DNA of 64,000 nt from Thermus tenuipuniceus (GTDB lineage Bacteria; Deinococcota; Deinococci; Deinococcales; Thermaceae). Made by a program: the position numbers and the translations under genes. The stretch spans positions 1 through 64,000 of the forward strand of contig NZ_PRDA01000010.1 of NCBI RefSeq assembly GCF_002964845.1, in the 5' to 3' direction. The notes below the pieces were generated by a model, which was not told the DNA's origin, did not search any database, and worked only from the letters and a program-made list of their open reading frames with translations. Each line of letters opens with the position of its first letter. Position 1 is the first letter of the stretch. Shown here piece after piece: positions 28,667 to 37,134 of the stretch.

Positions 28667-28680
28667 AGTACATTTGTCCC
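28667..28680. promoter_or_regulatory. Shared 14-bp motif AGTACATTTGTCCC upstream of the oxidase operon
   Basis: This motif is repeated exactly at 57304-57317 before PCuAC/sco, with a variant at 57264-57277 before nosD. Its core GTACA-TT-TGTCC is a near-perfect palindrome. It is the only notable element in the 168-base gap 28604-28771 apart from the hairpin at 28735. Confidence 0.55.
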
Positions 28681-28734
28681 TTCCATTACCTGCCACCTAG
28701 GAGACTAATACCCCCTGGCCCTACTTGGCAAGGA

Positions 28735-28753
28735 GCTGGGCAGAAAGCCCAGC
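28735..28753 (-). terminator. Hairpin downstream of pckA
   Basis: GCTGGGC and GCCCAGC are separated by a 5-base loop (AGAAA on the + strand), 19 bases after the pckA stop. No clear T run follows; a probable terminator. Confidence 0.45.
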
Positions 28754-28771
28754 CCCACATGAGGATAAGGG

Positions 28772-30361
28772 CTACCCTACCTTTGGTCCTGCCCGGCGTA
28801 TGGTTTCCCCCACCCCGTCCGCATATCTCTGGAAGTTTTCCTGGAACAGGGCGGCTAACTTCCTGGCCTGCCGATCGTAGGCCTCCTTGTCCTCCCAGGT
28901 TTCCCGCGGGTCTAAAAACTCCTTGGGCACCCCCGGCACCTCCAGGGGGACCTCAAAGCCAAAGACGGGATCCTGGCGGTAAGGGACCCCCTCGAGGGCC
29001 CCGTTTAGGGCCGCCTGCAAGAGGGCACGGGTAAGGGGAAGGGGGAAACGCCGGCCCACCCCGTAAGGCCCCCCGGTCCAGCCGGTATTCACCAGGTACA
29101 CCCTGGGGCCATGTTTCTCGATCTTCTCCCCCAGCATCCGGGCATAGACCCCGGGGTGGAGGGGCAAAAAAGGCGCCCCGAAACAGGCGGAGAAGGTGGC
29201 CTTAGGCTCGGTGACACCCCGCTCGGTGCCCGCCACCCGGGCGGTGTAGCCGGAGAGGAAGTAGTACATGGCCTGTTCTGAGCTGAGGCGGGCGATGGGG
29301 GGCAGGACCCCGTAGGCATCGGCGGAGAGGAAGAAGATGGCCCTGGGGTGCCCGGCCATGCCGGACTCCACCACGTTTTCCAAATGGGCCAGAGGATAGG
29401 AGGCCCGGGTGTTCTCGGTCTTGGTGTCGTCATCCCACTCCACCCAGCGGCTTTCCGGGTTCACCACCACGTTCTCCAGAATGGCCTCAAACCGGTTGGA
29501 GGCCTTATAGATAAGGGGCTCGTGCTCCGGGGAGAGACGGATAACCTTGGCGTAGCACCCTCCCTCAAAGTTGAAAACCCCCTCCTCGCTCCAGCCGTGC
29601 TCGTCATCGCCGATCAAAGGCCTCTCCGGGTCGGTGGAAAGGGTGGTCTTGCCCGTCCCGGAAAGACCGAAGAAGATGGCCACATCCCCCTCCTTCCCCA
29701 CGTTGGCTGAGGCGTGCATGGGGAAAACCCCTTGTTTAGGCATGAGGTAGTTCATCACGGTGAAGATGCTCTTCTTGATCTCCCCGGCGTACTTGGTGCC
29801 CACGATGAGGACAAGCTTTCTCTGGAAGCTGATGCCCACGAACACCTCGCTCCGGGTTCCATCCCGCTCGGGGTCGGCCAGGAAGTAAGGGGCGTGGATC
29901 ACGGTGAAGCCGGGAGCGAAAGGCTCCACCTCGTCGTCCTCGGGGAACCGGCGCGGGAGGATGAACATGTTGCGGGCAAAAAGGGCATGCCAGGGGCTTT
30001 CCGTCACCACCCGCACTGCCAGGCGATGGCGTTTGTCCGCTCCCGCATACAGGTCCTGAACGTAGAGGTCGCGGTCGGAAAGGTAGGCGGCCACCCTTTC
30101 CAAAAGGGCCTGGAAGGCCTCCGGGGCGAAGGGCTGGTTCACCTCACCCCACCAGATCTCCTCCTCTACCCCCGGCTCCCGCACCACGAACTTGTCGCGG
30201 GGGCTTCTCCCGGTGTAGGGGGTGGTGTCCACCACCAAGGACCCTTTGTGAGCAAGAATCCCCTCCCCCCGGGCCAGGGTATGCTCCACCAGGATGGGAG
30301 AAACCGTGTTCCAGAAAACCTGTTTCCTCGGTTTGATGCCCAAAGGCTCCAGTCGGTCCAT
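28772..30361 (-). CDS. pckA: Phosphoenolpyruvate carboxykinase (ATP)
   Basis: 529 residues. It converts oxaloacetate and ATP to PEP, CO2 and ADP, the entry step of gluconeogenesis in the cytosol. The kinase-1a loop [13 protein letters not shown], the kinase-2 region [20 protein letters not shown], and the substrate-site segments [10 protein letters not shown] and [16 protein letters not shown] are all present. The ATG has an AAGGGGGT ribosome site. It lies directly after pgi on the same strand but has its own promoter-like sequence in the 52-base gap. The neighbouring pgi is also a gluconeogenic/glycolytic enzyme. Confidence 0.96.
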   Translation of the reverse strand: MDRLEPLGIKPRKQVFWNTVSPILVEHTLARGEGILAHKGSLVVDTTPYTGRSPRDKFVVREPGVEEEIWWGEVNQPFAPEAFQALLERVAAYLSDRDLYVQDLYAGADKRHRLAVRVVTESPWHALFARNMFILPRRFPEDDEVEPFAPGFTVIHAPYFLADPERDGTRSEVFVGISFQRKLVLIVGTKYAGEIKKSIFTVMNYLMPKQGVFPMHASANVGKEGDVAIFFGLSGTGKTTLSTDPERPLIGDDEHGWSEEGVFNFEGGCYAKVIRLSPEHEPLIYKASNRFEAILENVVVNPESRWVEWDDDTKTENTRASYPLAHLENVVESGMAGHPRAIFFLSADAYGVLPPIARLSSEQAMYYFLSGYTARVAGTERGVTEPKATFSACFGAPFLPLHPGVYARMLGEKIEKHGPRVYLVNTGWTGGPYGVGRRFPLPLTRALLQAALNGALEGVPYRQDPVFGFEVPLEVPGVPKEFLDPRETWEDKEAYDRQARKLAALFQENFQRYADGVGETIRRAGPKVG

Positions 30362-30384
30362 AGAGACCCCCTTATGCCTAGGGC

Positions 30385-30411
30385 ATCATACACTTATTTC
30401 CACGCTTCCAA
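30385..30411 (-). promoter_or_regulatory. Possible pckA promoter
   Basis: TTGGAA and TATGAT on the minus strand are separated by only 15 bp, a little tight. They lie between the pgi stop and the pckA ATG. Confidence 0.4.
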
Positions 30412-30413
30412 GG

Positions 30414-31679
30414 TTAGGAGCTATACCCGGGACGCCCAAGAAGGGCAAAGGTTAACCGCTTGCCCAGCTCCACCCCGGGCTGGTCAAAGGCGTTCACCCT
30501 CCAGAGCTCCCCCAGGAAAGCGGTTTGCCACATGAGGTGCTGCAAGAGCCAGCCCACGGCGTAGGGGGAAACCTCCGAGAGGTAGAGAGTATAGACCCTC
30601 TGTCCCGCTTCCGCCAAGGCCTGGTAGGTGGCCTCGGCCTCGGCCTTCAAGAGTTGGAACAGGCCCTTGCCGAAGAGGTAGCCCGCCTCCTCCTCGAGGC
30701 CTTCCACCTGGGGCAGGAGGAGGTCCTCCGTGGCCCTTTCCGGCACCACCAGAACGATGAGCTTGTCCAAGGGGCCTTCCCGGAAGAGCTGCACCTGGGC
30801 GTGCTGGTCCTGAGGGCCCAGGGCGGGCACGGCGGTGGTGCCCACCCGGTTGCCCTCCCCATCCCGCTTGCCCAAGGACTCGTCGTGGAGCTGGACAAAC
30901 CAGGCGGGGAGGTATTTGAGTCTCTCCGAGTACACCATGAAGACCGTGATGGGCAGGTGGCGGTAGAGGTGCTGCAGGAGGGCGGTCTGCAGGGGAAGGC
31001 TCTCCTCCAGGGGAGCCAGGGCTACCTCATTGGCCTTCCTGGCCCCCATAAGGAGGGCCTCCAGGTCCATCCCGGCAAAGGCCAAGGGAAGGAGCCCCAC
31101 CGGGGAAAGCACGGAGAAGCGCCCTCCCACATTTTCGGGAATGGAAAAGGCCTCGAGGCCCTCCTTTTCCGCCAAAGCCCTTAGCGCCCCCCGCTGGGGA
31201 TCCGTGGTGAGAGCCAGGTGCTGCCGCCAGTCCTCCCCCAGGTTCTCCCGAAGCCATTTCAGAAAAACCAGAAGAGCAGCCAGGGTTTCCGCGGTGGCCC
31301 CCGACTTGGAAACCGCATTCACCAGGGTCTTCCGGGGGTCTAGGCCCCGAAGGAGCCGAAACACGGGCTCCGGCTCCACGTGGTCCACGTAGTGGAAGCG
31401 CACGCCGCTTTCGTTAAAGGCACTCTCCAGGGCCTTAGGCCCCAAGGCGCTTCCCCCGATGCCCAGGAGGACGAAGTCCTCCACCCAGGGGTTAGTCTCC
31501 CGATAGCGGCGGATCCGCCTCAGGGTTTCCGTGTCCTCGGGGAGGTCCATCCAGCCCAGCATGCTTTGGGGATCCTTCCGCTTGGCCAAAAGAGCCTCCC
31601 GGGCCTGAAGAAGGAGGGGCCCATGCTCCTTAAAAGCCTGGGGGAAATCCGGGAGGAAGCGGGTATCCAGGCGCAGCAT
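30414..31679 (-). CDS. pgi: Glucose-6-phosphate isomerase
   Basis: 421 residues, a compact bacterial PGI. It interconverts glucose 6-phosphate and fructose 6-phosphate. Key segments are VLLGIGGSALGPKALESAF, the phosphate-binding VSKSGATAETLAAL, the catalytic GGRFSVLSPVGLLPLAFAG region with its Arg and the Glu/His further on, and the C-terminal QPGVELGKRL with the catalytic lysine. It is divergent from the GNAT/acyl-CoA ligase gene, 32 bases away. Confidence 0.94.
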   Translation of the reverse strand: MLRLDTRFLPDFPQAFKEHGPLLLQAREALLAKRKDPQSMLGWMDLPEDTETLRRIRRYRETNPWVEDFVLLGIGGSALGPKALESAFNESGVRFHYVDHVEPEPVFRLLRGLDPRKTLVNAVSKSGATAETLAALLVFLKWLRENLGEDWRQHLALTTDPQRGALRALAEKEGLEAFSIPENVGGRFSVLSPVGLLPLAFAGMDLEALLMGARKANEVALAPLEESLPLQTALLQHLYRHLPITVFMVYSERLKYLPAWFVQLHDESLGKRDGEGNRVGTTAVPALGPQDQHAQVQLFREGPLDKLIVLVVPERATEDLLLPQVEGLEEEAGYLFGKGLFQLLKAEAEATYQALAEAGQRVYTLYLSEVSPYAVGWLLQHLMWQTAFLGELWRVNAFDQPGVELGKRLTFALLGRPGYSS

Positions 31680-31711
31680 ACCCCCATGCTACCCGGATGT
31701 AGGCTAAAGGC

Positions 31712-33799
31712 ATGGGTTACGTGCCCCCACCCACGCCCCAGCACGGCCTCGAGGAGGGTCCCATCCTCCTCAAGGACGGGCGCACCGCCTTCCTAAGGCG
31801 GGCAGGTCCCAAGGACCTTCCTCTTTTCGTGGAGTTCCTGAGGCGGCTATCCCCGGAGTCCTTGCGCATGCGCTTCTTCTCCCCCATCTCCCCGGAAAAG
31901 GCGGCGGAGCTTCTCCTTTCCGCCAAGCCTGAGGAGGAGAAGGTAACCCTCATGGTCCTGGCGGGAGACCCCCCCAGGATGGTGGCCACGGGGGAGTACG
32001 TGCGCCTGAAGGGGGAGGACACCGCCGAGGTGGCCTTTCTGGTGGACGACGCCTTCCAGGGCAAGGGCCTGGGCACCCTCCTTCTGGAGCGCCTGGCCTT
32101 GATCGCCGCCAAGCGGGGGGTAAGGCGGTTTCAGGCCTTCGTCCTGGCGGAGAACCAGAAAATGCTCAACGTCTTCATGGAAAGCGGCTTCCAGGTGCGG
32201 GCCCACAGGGATAGCGGGGAGGTGGAGGTGGAGTTTGAGATCCTCCTGGAGGAGAAGGCGGCGGAGCGGTTTGAGTGGCGGGAAAAGGTTTCCACCCTTG
32301 CGAGCCTTCACCCCTTCTTCTTTCCCCGGGGTGTGGCGGTGGTGGGGGCAAGCCGCGACCCGGAAAGCATCGGCTACCGCACCCTGGAAAACCTCATCTT
32401 TGGCCGCTTCCAAGGCCCCGTCTACCCGGTGAACGAGGCCATCGGCAAGGAAGGGGGCACGGTGGGGCCCCTTCTCGCCTACCCCAGGGTGGAGAGCATC
32501 CCCGGCCCCGTGGACCTGGCGGTGATCGCCGTGCCCAAGGACCGGGTTTGGGAGGCCCTGGAGGCCTCGGGAAGACGGGGGGTGCGGGCGGCCATCGTCC
32601 TCACCACCGGCTTTACGGAAGGGGAAACCAGGGAACTGGCTGACAAGGCCCGGCGCCACGGGATGCGCCTCCTGGGGCCAGGCTCCTTGGGCATGGTCCA
32701 CACCCACCCTGAAGTCCGGCTGGCGGCGGGTCTCGCCCCCCTCCCCAAACCCGGACCCCTGGCCATCTCCAGCCAGTCCGGCACCCTGGGCCGGGCGGTG
32801 ATGGCCTACGCGGAGGGCATGGGACTTGGCATCTCCTCCTTCGTCTCCTTGGGGGCCAAGGCGGACCTCTCCTCCAACGACCTTTTGCAGTTCTGGGAGG
32901 AGGACGAGCGAACCCGGGTGATCCTCCTTTACCTGGAAAGCTTTGGCAACCCCCGGCGCTTCTCCCGCTTAGCCCGGAGGATCGGCAAGAAAAAACCCAT
33001 CCTGGCGGTGCACCCCTCCCGGGATCCCTTGGTGCGCACCCTCTTCGCCCAGGCCGGGGTGATCCGGGCCAACAGCCTGGAGGAGGCCTTTGACGTGGCC
33101 GCCCTCCTCGCCCTAGGACATCTTCCGGAAAACAACCGGGTCCGCCTTATCTCCAATGCCTCCGGTCCCTCCAACCTGGCCCTCGAGGCCTTACGGGAAG
33201 GAGGGCTTGCCGTGGAACACGTGGACCTGGGCTCCACGGCCAGGGCGGAGGCGTTCGCCCGCGCCCTGGAAGAAGCCCTGGAAGGCGAGGCGGGAAGCGT
33301 GTTTCTCCTCTTCGTGCCCATGGGCTTTGCCAGCGAGGAGGAGTTCCTGGCTCTTTTGGAGAAGGCCGAAGGGAACAAGCTCCTTTTGGCCTGTGTGATG
33401 GGCTCCCCTGGGGTGCGGGCCCGGGTTATGGGCCAGGTGGCCCTCTACCGCTTCCCCGAATCCGCGGCCATCGCCCTGAGCCGGGCCTGGGCCTACCAGG
33501 CCTGGCGGAAAGAACCCCTCCACTTCCCCGACTTCCCCGACCTGCGCCTGGAGGAGGCGAGGAGGCTTCTGGAAGGGAAAAAGACCCTGAGCCAGGCAGA
33601 GGGGGCCGCCCTTTTGGAGTGCTTCGGCCTGCCCTTGGGGAAGGGGGAAGGGCTTTCCCTCAAGCTCACCGCCAAACCCCACCTCCTCTTCGGCCCCGTC
33701 CTCACCCTCTTCCTGCCCACCCCCCTGGGGGACCAGGTGCTGGGCCAGCGGCTTTCCCCCTCACCCAGAAGGACGCCCAGGAGCTGGTGGGGTCCCTAA
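31712..33799 (+). CDS. GNAT acetyltransferase fused to acyl-CoA synthetase (ADP-forming), frameshifted
   Basis: The readable chain is 695 residues. The N-terminal ~190 are a GNAT domain, with the acetyl-CoA-binding region AFLVDDAFQGKGLGTLLLERL. Next is a CoA-binding domain (VAVVGASRDPESIGYRTLENL) and the succinyl-CoA-synthetase-like flavodoxin domains (GPGSLGMVHTHPEVRL, SQSGTLGRAVMAYAEG, RLISNASGPSNLALEAL). Bacterial proteins of this architecture include Pat-type lysine acetyltransferases. The ATP-grasp tail is unusually short, and the frame changes at the CTTTCCCCC tract near 33752-33760; the last ~17 residues before the stop are out of frame. TAGGCT 6 bases before the ATG suggests leaderless transcription. 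Confidence 0.8.
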   Translation: MGYVPPPTPQHGLEEGPILLKDGRTAFLRRAGPKDLPLFVEFLRRLSPESLRMRFFSPISPEKAAELLLSAKPEEEKVTLMVLAGDPPRMVATGEYVRLKGEDTAEVAFLVDDAFQGKGLGTLLLERLALIAAKRGVRRFQAFVLAENQKMLNVFMESGFQVRAHRDSGEVEVEFEILLEEKAAERFEWREKVSTLASLHPFFFPRGVAVVGASRDPESIGYRTLENLIFGRFQGPVYPVNEAIGKEGGTVGPLLAYPRVESIPGPVDLAVIAVPKDRVWEALEASGRRGVRAAIVLTTGFTEGETRELADKARRHGMRLLGPGSLGMVHTHPEVRLAAGLAPLPKPGPLAISSQSGTLGRAVMAYAEGMGLGISSFVSLGAKADLSSNDLLQFWEEDERTRVILLYLESFGNPRRFSRLARRIGKKKPILAVHPSRDPLVRTLFAQAGVIRANSLEEAFDVAALLALGHLPENNRVRLISNASGPSNLALEALREGGLAVEHVDLGSTARAEAFARALEEALEGEAGSVFLLFVPMGFASEEEFLALLEKAEGNKLLLACVMGSPGVRARVMGQVALYRFPESAAIALSRAWAYQAWRKEPLHFPDFPDLRLEEARRLLEGKKTLSQAEGAALLECFGLPLGKGEGLSLKLTAKPHLLFGPVLTLFLPTPLGDQVLGQRLSPSPRRTPRSWWGP

Positions 33800-34008
33800 G
33801 CCACGGGCAAAGCCCGGATCTTTCGGGTCCCCTCGACCCTGCCCCCTACCAGGAGATTGTCCTCAGGCTTTCCCGGCTTCTAGAGGAACTGCCCCAGGTG
33901 GAAGAGGTTTCCCTGGAGCTTTCCGGACCCCGGATCGCCCGCTTTGAGGTGCGCCTCCTGGGAAACCCCGAATCGAGGAACCGCCATGCGCATCCAAAGC
34001 CCCGCTAA
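33755..34008 (+). pseudogene. Out-of-frame C-terminal end of the acyl-CoA synthetase
   Basis: Another frame continues the family pattern: FPLTQKDAQELVGSL, then YQEIVLRLSRLLEELPQVEE and FEVRLLG, as expected for the end of an ATP-grasp_5 domain. Restoring one T in the CTTTCCCCC run would join the frames. The stop at 34006-34008 lies inside the next gene. A sequencing error at this homopolymer run is as likely as a true mutation. Confidence 0.75.
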
Positions 34009-34759
34009 CCCCAAGGTGAAGGCCTTAGCCGCCCTGAAGGAACGAAAGGAGCGGGAGCGGGCTGGCCTTTTCCTGGTGGAGGGCCGGCGGGAGGTGGAAA
34101 GGGCCCTAGGGGCTGGCCTCCACTTAGAAACCCTCCTCCTCGGCCCCAAGGCCACCCCGGAAGACCGGGCCCTAGGGGGCCAGGCCCCCACCCTGGAGCT
34201 TTCCCAGGAGGCCATGGGGCGGGTTTCCGTAAGGGAAAACCCGCCTCCCGTCATCGGGGTCTTCCGCATCCCCCACAAAACCCTAGAGGCAGTCCGGCTC
34301 CCGCAAAACCCCTTGGTCCTGGTCCTTCTGGGCCTGGAAAAACCCGGCAACCTGGGGGCCATCCTGCGCTCGGCGGATGGGGCGGGGGTGGATCTGGTCA
34401 TGGTGGCGGAAGGGGTGGACCTCTATAGCCCCCAGGTGATCCGGAACTCCACGGGGGTGGTCTTCTCCTTGCCCGTCTTTCCCGTGGCCGAGGAGAAAGC
34501 GGCCCGTTTCCTGGAGGCCCAAGGGCTTTTCCTGGTGGCCGCCACCCCCAGGGGGGAAAAGGTTTACTGGGAAGAGGACTACAAGAAAGGCGTGGCCTTC
34601 CTCCTGGGCACCGAGGACGAAGGCCTTCCCGAGGCCTGGCTGGCCCGGGCGGGGGTGAGGGTGCGCATCCCCATGCGGGGAGTGGCGGATAGCCTCAACG
34701 TTTCCGTGAGCGCCGCCCTCCTCCTCTACGAGGCCCTGCGTCAAAGGGGCCGGGCGTAG
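33986..34759 (+). CDS. TrmH/SpoU-family RNA 2'-O-methyltransferase
   Basis: 257 residues. A short L30e-like substrate-binding domain (residues about 1-95) precedes the trefoil-knot SPOUT domain. The three SpoU motifs are seen: NPLVLVLLGLEKPGNLGAILRSA (motif 1 with the catalytic Asn and Arg), FLLGTEDEGLPEAWL (motif 2), and RIPMRGVADSLNVSVSAALLLYE (motif 3). Such enzymes methylate a ribose in rRNA or tRNA with S-adenosylmethionine; the target site cannot be named. The ATG overlaps the out-of-frame end of the preceding gene by 23 bases. Confidence 0.9.
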   Translation: MRIQSPANPKVKALAALKERKERERAGLFLVEGRREVERALGAGLHLETLLLGPKATPEDRALGGQAPTLELSQEAMGRVSVRENPPPVIGVFRIPHKTLEAVRLPQNPLVLVLLGLEKPGNLGAILRSADGAGVDLVMVAEGVDLYSPQVIRNSTGVVFSLPVFPVAEEKAARFLEAQGLFLVAATPRGEKVYWEEDYKKGVAFLLGTEDEGLPEAWLARAGVRVRIPMRGVADSLNVSVSAALLLYEALRQRGRA

Positions 34760-34799
34760 GTCACATTCGGGAGCCTAAGGACTAGGGTAAGTTCTCCTT

Positions 34800-34932
34800 A
34801 TGCAAAAGGTTCTCCTGGTAGGCCTTGTAGCCTTGGGTTTGCGCCTTCCACCCACAGGAGGAATAGCCTACAGCCCTTCCCCCTCGGGTTGTGGGCTGGA
34901 CGTGAAGGACTGTCCTTACCTGACCCTATAAG
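34800..34932 (+). CDS. Possible small exported peptide
   Basis: A 43-codon frame. It begins MQKVLLVGLVALGLRL, like a signal peptide, has two cysteines (SGCGLDVKDCPY) in a short mature part, and ends on a TAA just before the ATG/GTG cluster of the DUF4129 gene. I do not recognise it. TAAGTT lies 6 bases ahead of the ATG, consistent with a leaderless start. It explains most of the 175-base gap 34760-34934, but such a short frame could be chance. Confidence 0.35.
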
Positions 34933-34934
34933 AT

Positions 34935-36266
34935 GTGGGATCGGCTCCTGCCCTCATTGTACCCCTGGTGGGCGCTTCCCTCCTCATAAGCTTTGCGCCG
35001 GGGATGGGGTTCCCCCTGGCCTTGGGGGTAGGGCTCCTTCACGGGGCCAAGGCCCTTTACCCCCAGGGCTTCCTATGGTTGGCCTTCCTCCCCGGCCTTC
35101 TCCACGCCCTTGCCTCCCCGTTCCCCTCCTGGCTCCAGGGATGGGCCCTGACGTCTGGGCTCCTCCTCCTCTACGGACTTTTCCTGGCCACCAAGGCTCG
35201 GCCCCTTTCCAGCCTCTTTCTCCTTCCCCCAGCCCTTTGGCTAGGTCCCCTAGGCCTTTTCCTTCTTGGGCTCTTGCACGGGTTTAGCCTCCTCGAGGAG
35301 GCCCATCGGCGCGCCCAGGAACGGGGGGAGCCGTTTCGGACCTCCGCTTCCACCCTTTGGGTCCCGGGGATCCTGGGCCTCTTGCTTTTGGGTCTGGCCT
35401 TTCTCCCCTTACCCCTTCCCTCCCTCCCCCTACCCACCCTGCCCTCCCTTAGCCTCCAGGCCTCCCCAAAGGCCAAGCCCAATCCCGGGGAGGAGGTAGC
35501 CTACCAAGCCCCCAAGGAAGGGTTTCCCCCTTGGGTAGCCTTCCTAAACCGGGCCTTGGCCTACGCCGGACCCCTGGCCCTCCTCCTCCTCCTTTTGGCC
35601 CTCCTGCCCCTCCTGGGCCGGGGGGAAAAGCTTCCCTACCGGGGGGTTCACCTTTTACCCCTGGGGCTGGCCCTTTTGGCCCTAGGCCTCTTCCTCCTCT
35701 ACCTGGGCACCCTGGGGGGTGGGGAAAGCGCATGGGGAACCAGCCCCTCAGCCCCCATGCTCACCCCTCCCCAAGAGGGCGGCCCCAAAGAGGCCGTACC
35801 GGGACCCGGGCGGTTAGGCGAGGTGGGCATAGCCCTGGCGGGGCTTTCCGCCCTTTTCACCCTGGGGCTTCTCTCCCTTCTGGCCTTCCTGGTTTGGCGC
35901 CACCGGGGCTGGGAAGAGCAAGGGGCTGCCCAGGGTATTCCGGCCAAGAGCTCCAAGCGCTTCCAAGAAGCCCTTCCCCAAGACCGGGTGCGGCGGGCCT
36001 ATTTCCAGGCCCTGAAGGCCCTAAAGGCCCTAGGCCTTCCCCGCATGGCCTCCGAGGGGCCCCTGGAGTACCTGGAGAGGGTTTCCCTCCCCCTTCCCAG
36101 GTTGAGAGAACCCTTGGAGGGGCTCACCCGGCTTTACCTGCCCGTGCGCTACGGGGGAAGGACCGGGGAGGAGGAAGCGGAAAGGGCGGAAGCCTTTTTG
36201 AAGGATATCCTTAGGCTATGTTCCTCAGACGCATCCAAAGGGCCCTTTCGGGCCGGGTCCTCCTGA
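34935..36266 (+). CDS. DUF4129-type membrane protein
   Basis: 443 residues from GTG 34935. The N-terminal third is nearly all hydrophobic (about six helices), then a proline-rich linker, two or three further helices near residues 210-250 and 295-325, and a soluble C-terminal domain. The latter (RVRRAYFQALKALKALGLPR, then EYLERVSLPLPR and TRLYLPVRYGG) matches DUF4129. Proteins of this sort are found with MoxR ATPases and DUF58 proteins, and often with transglutaminases, in a membrane-linked chaperone or export system of unknown substrate. The start is uncertain: TATAAG at 34927-34932 touches the first codons, so the Met at 35007 may be used. Its 3' end overlaps moxR by 49 bases. Confidence 0.75.
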   Translation: MGSAPALIVPLVGASLLISFAPGMGFPLALGVGLLHGAKALYPQGFLWLAFLPGLLHALASPFPSWLQGWALTSGLLLLYGLFLATKARPLSSLFLLPPALWLGPLGLFLLGLLHGFSLLEEAHRRAQERGEPFRTSASTLWVPGILGLLLLGLAFLPLPLPSLPLPTLPSLSLQASPKAKPNPGEEVAYQAPKEGFPPWVAFLNRALAYAGPLALLLLLLALLPLLGRGEKLPYRGVHLLPLGLALLALGLFLLYLGTLGGGESAWGTSPSAPMLTPPQEGGPKEAVPGPGRLGEVGIALAGLSALFTLGLLSLLAFLVWRHRGWEEQGAAQGIPAKSSKRFQEALPQDRVRRAYFQALKALKALGLPRMASEGPLEYLERVSLPLPRLREPLEGLTRLYLPVRYGGRTGEEEAERAEAFLKDILRLCSSDASKGPFRAGSS

Positions 36267-37132
36267 GGGAGGAAACCCTAAGGCTTTCCCTGGCAACCCT
36301 CCTCTCTGGGGGGCATCTTCTTCTGGAAGACGTGCCCGGCACGGGCAAGACCACTTTCGCCAAGGCCTTAGCCCGGGTCCTAGGCCTTTCCTTTAGCCGC
36401 ATCCAGATGACCCCCGACCTCCTTCCCCAGGACCTCACCGGCCTCTACCTCTACCGGGAAGGAAACCTGGTATGGCAAAAGGGGCCCATCTTCGCCCAGG
36501 TCCTTCTAGTGGACGAGCTCAACCGGGCCACTCCCAGGACCCAGTCCGCCCTCCTCGAGGCCATGGGGGAAGGCCAGGTGACCCTGGAAGGGAAAACCCA
36601 CCCTTTGCCCGAGCCCTTTTTCGTCCTGGCCACGCAAAATCCCGTGGAGGAGGAGGGCACCTACCCTCTCCCCGTAGCCCAGCGGGACCGGTTCACCGCC
36701 CGGCTTTCCCTGGGCTATCCCGACGAAAAAGCCCTTCTCCAGGCCATGAAAGAGAAGGATCCCCTGGAGGGCCTGGAAGCCGTTACCCAAGGGGAGGAAC
36801 TCTTGGCCCTGCGTCAGGAGGTGCGCCGGGTAAAGGTGGCGGAGGAACTGCTGGACTACCTTCTGGCCCTATCCACCTGGCTTAGAACCCGGGAGGAGGT
36901 GCGGCTTGGCCCCTCCCCTAGGGCCCTCTTACAGGTGGAGCGCCTGGCCCAAGCCCTGGCCCTCTTGCAGGGACGGACCTTCACCGTGCCCGAGGACATC
37001 AAGGAGGCCTTCCGGGCCGCCATCCCCCACCGCCTCCTTCTAAAGCTGGAGGCGGAGCTAGCCGGAGCCAGCTCGGAAGGGCTGGTGGCGGAAGCCCTTA
37101 AGGTGGTACCCACCCCGGTGGAAAGGGCCTAG
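36218..37132 (+). CDS. MoxR-family AAA+ ATPase
   Basis: 304 residues. Walker A is LEDVPGTGKTTFAKAL. Walker B is LLVDELNRATPRTQSALLEA, followed by sensor 1 in FVLATQNPVEEEGTYPLP and the arginine-finger region AQRDRFTARL. These match the MoxR group, whose members act as chaperones in metal insertion or complex assembly. It is translated from within the end of the DUF4129 gene and precedes DUF58 by 2 bases; the three genes form a classic MoxR-DUF58 cluster. Confidence 0.92.
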   Translation: MFLRRIQRALSGRVLLREETLRLSLATLLSGGHLLLEDVPGTGKTTFAKALARVLGLSFSRIQMTPDLLPQDLTGLYLYREGNLVWQKGPIFAQVLLVDELNRATPRTQSALLEAMGEGQVTLEGKTHPLPEPFFVLATQNPVEEEGTYPLPVAQRDRFTARLSLGYPDEKALLQAMKEKDPLEGLEAVTQGEELLALRQEVRRVKVAEELLDYLLALSTWLRTREEVRLGPSPRALLQVERLAQALALLQGRTFTVPEDIKEAFRAAIPHRLLLKLEAELAGASSEGLVAEALKVVPTPVERA

Positions 37133-37134
37133 GG

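Noticed and set aside
28604-28696. Extension of ctaAB to the upstream ATG
   Set aside because: It would translate the operator region; the ATG at 28603 gives the normal CtaA N-terminus.
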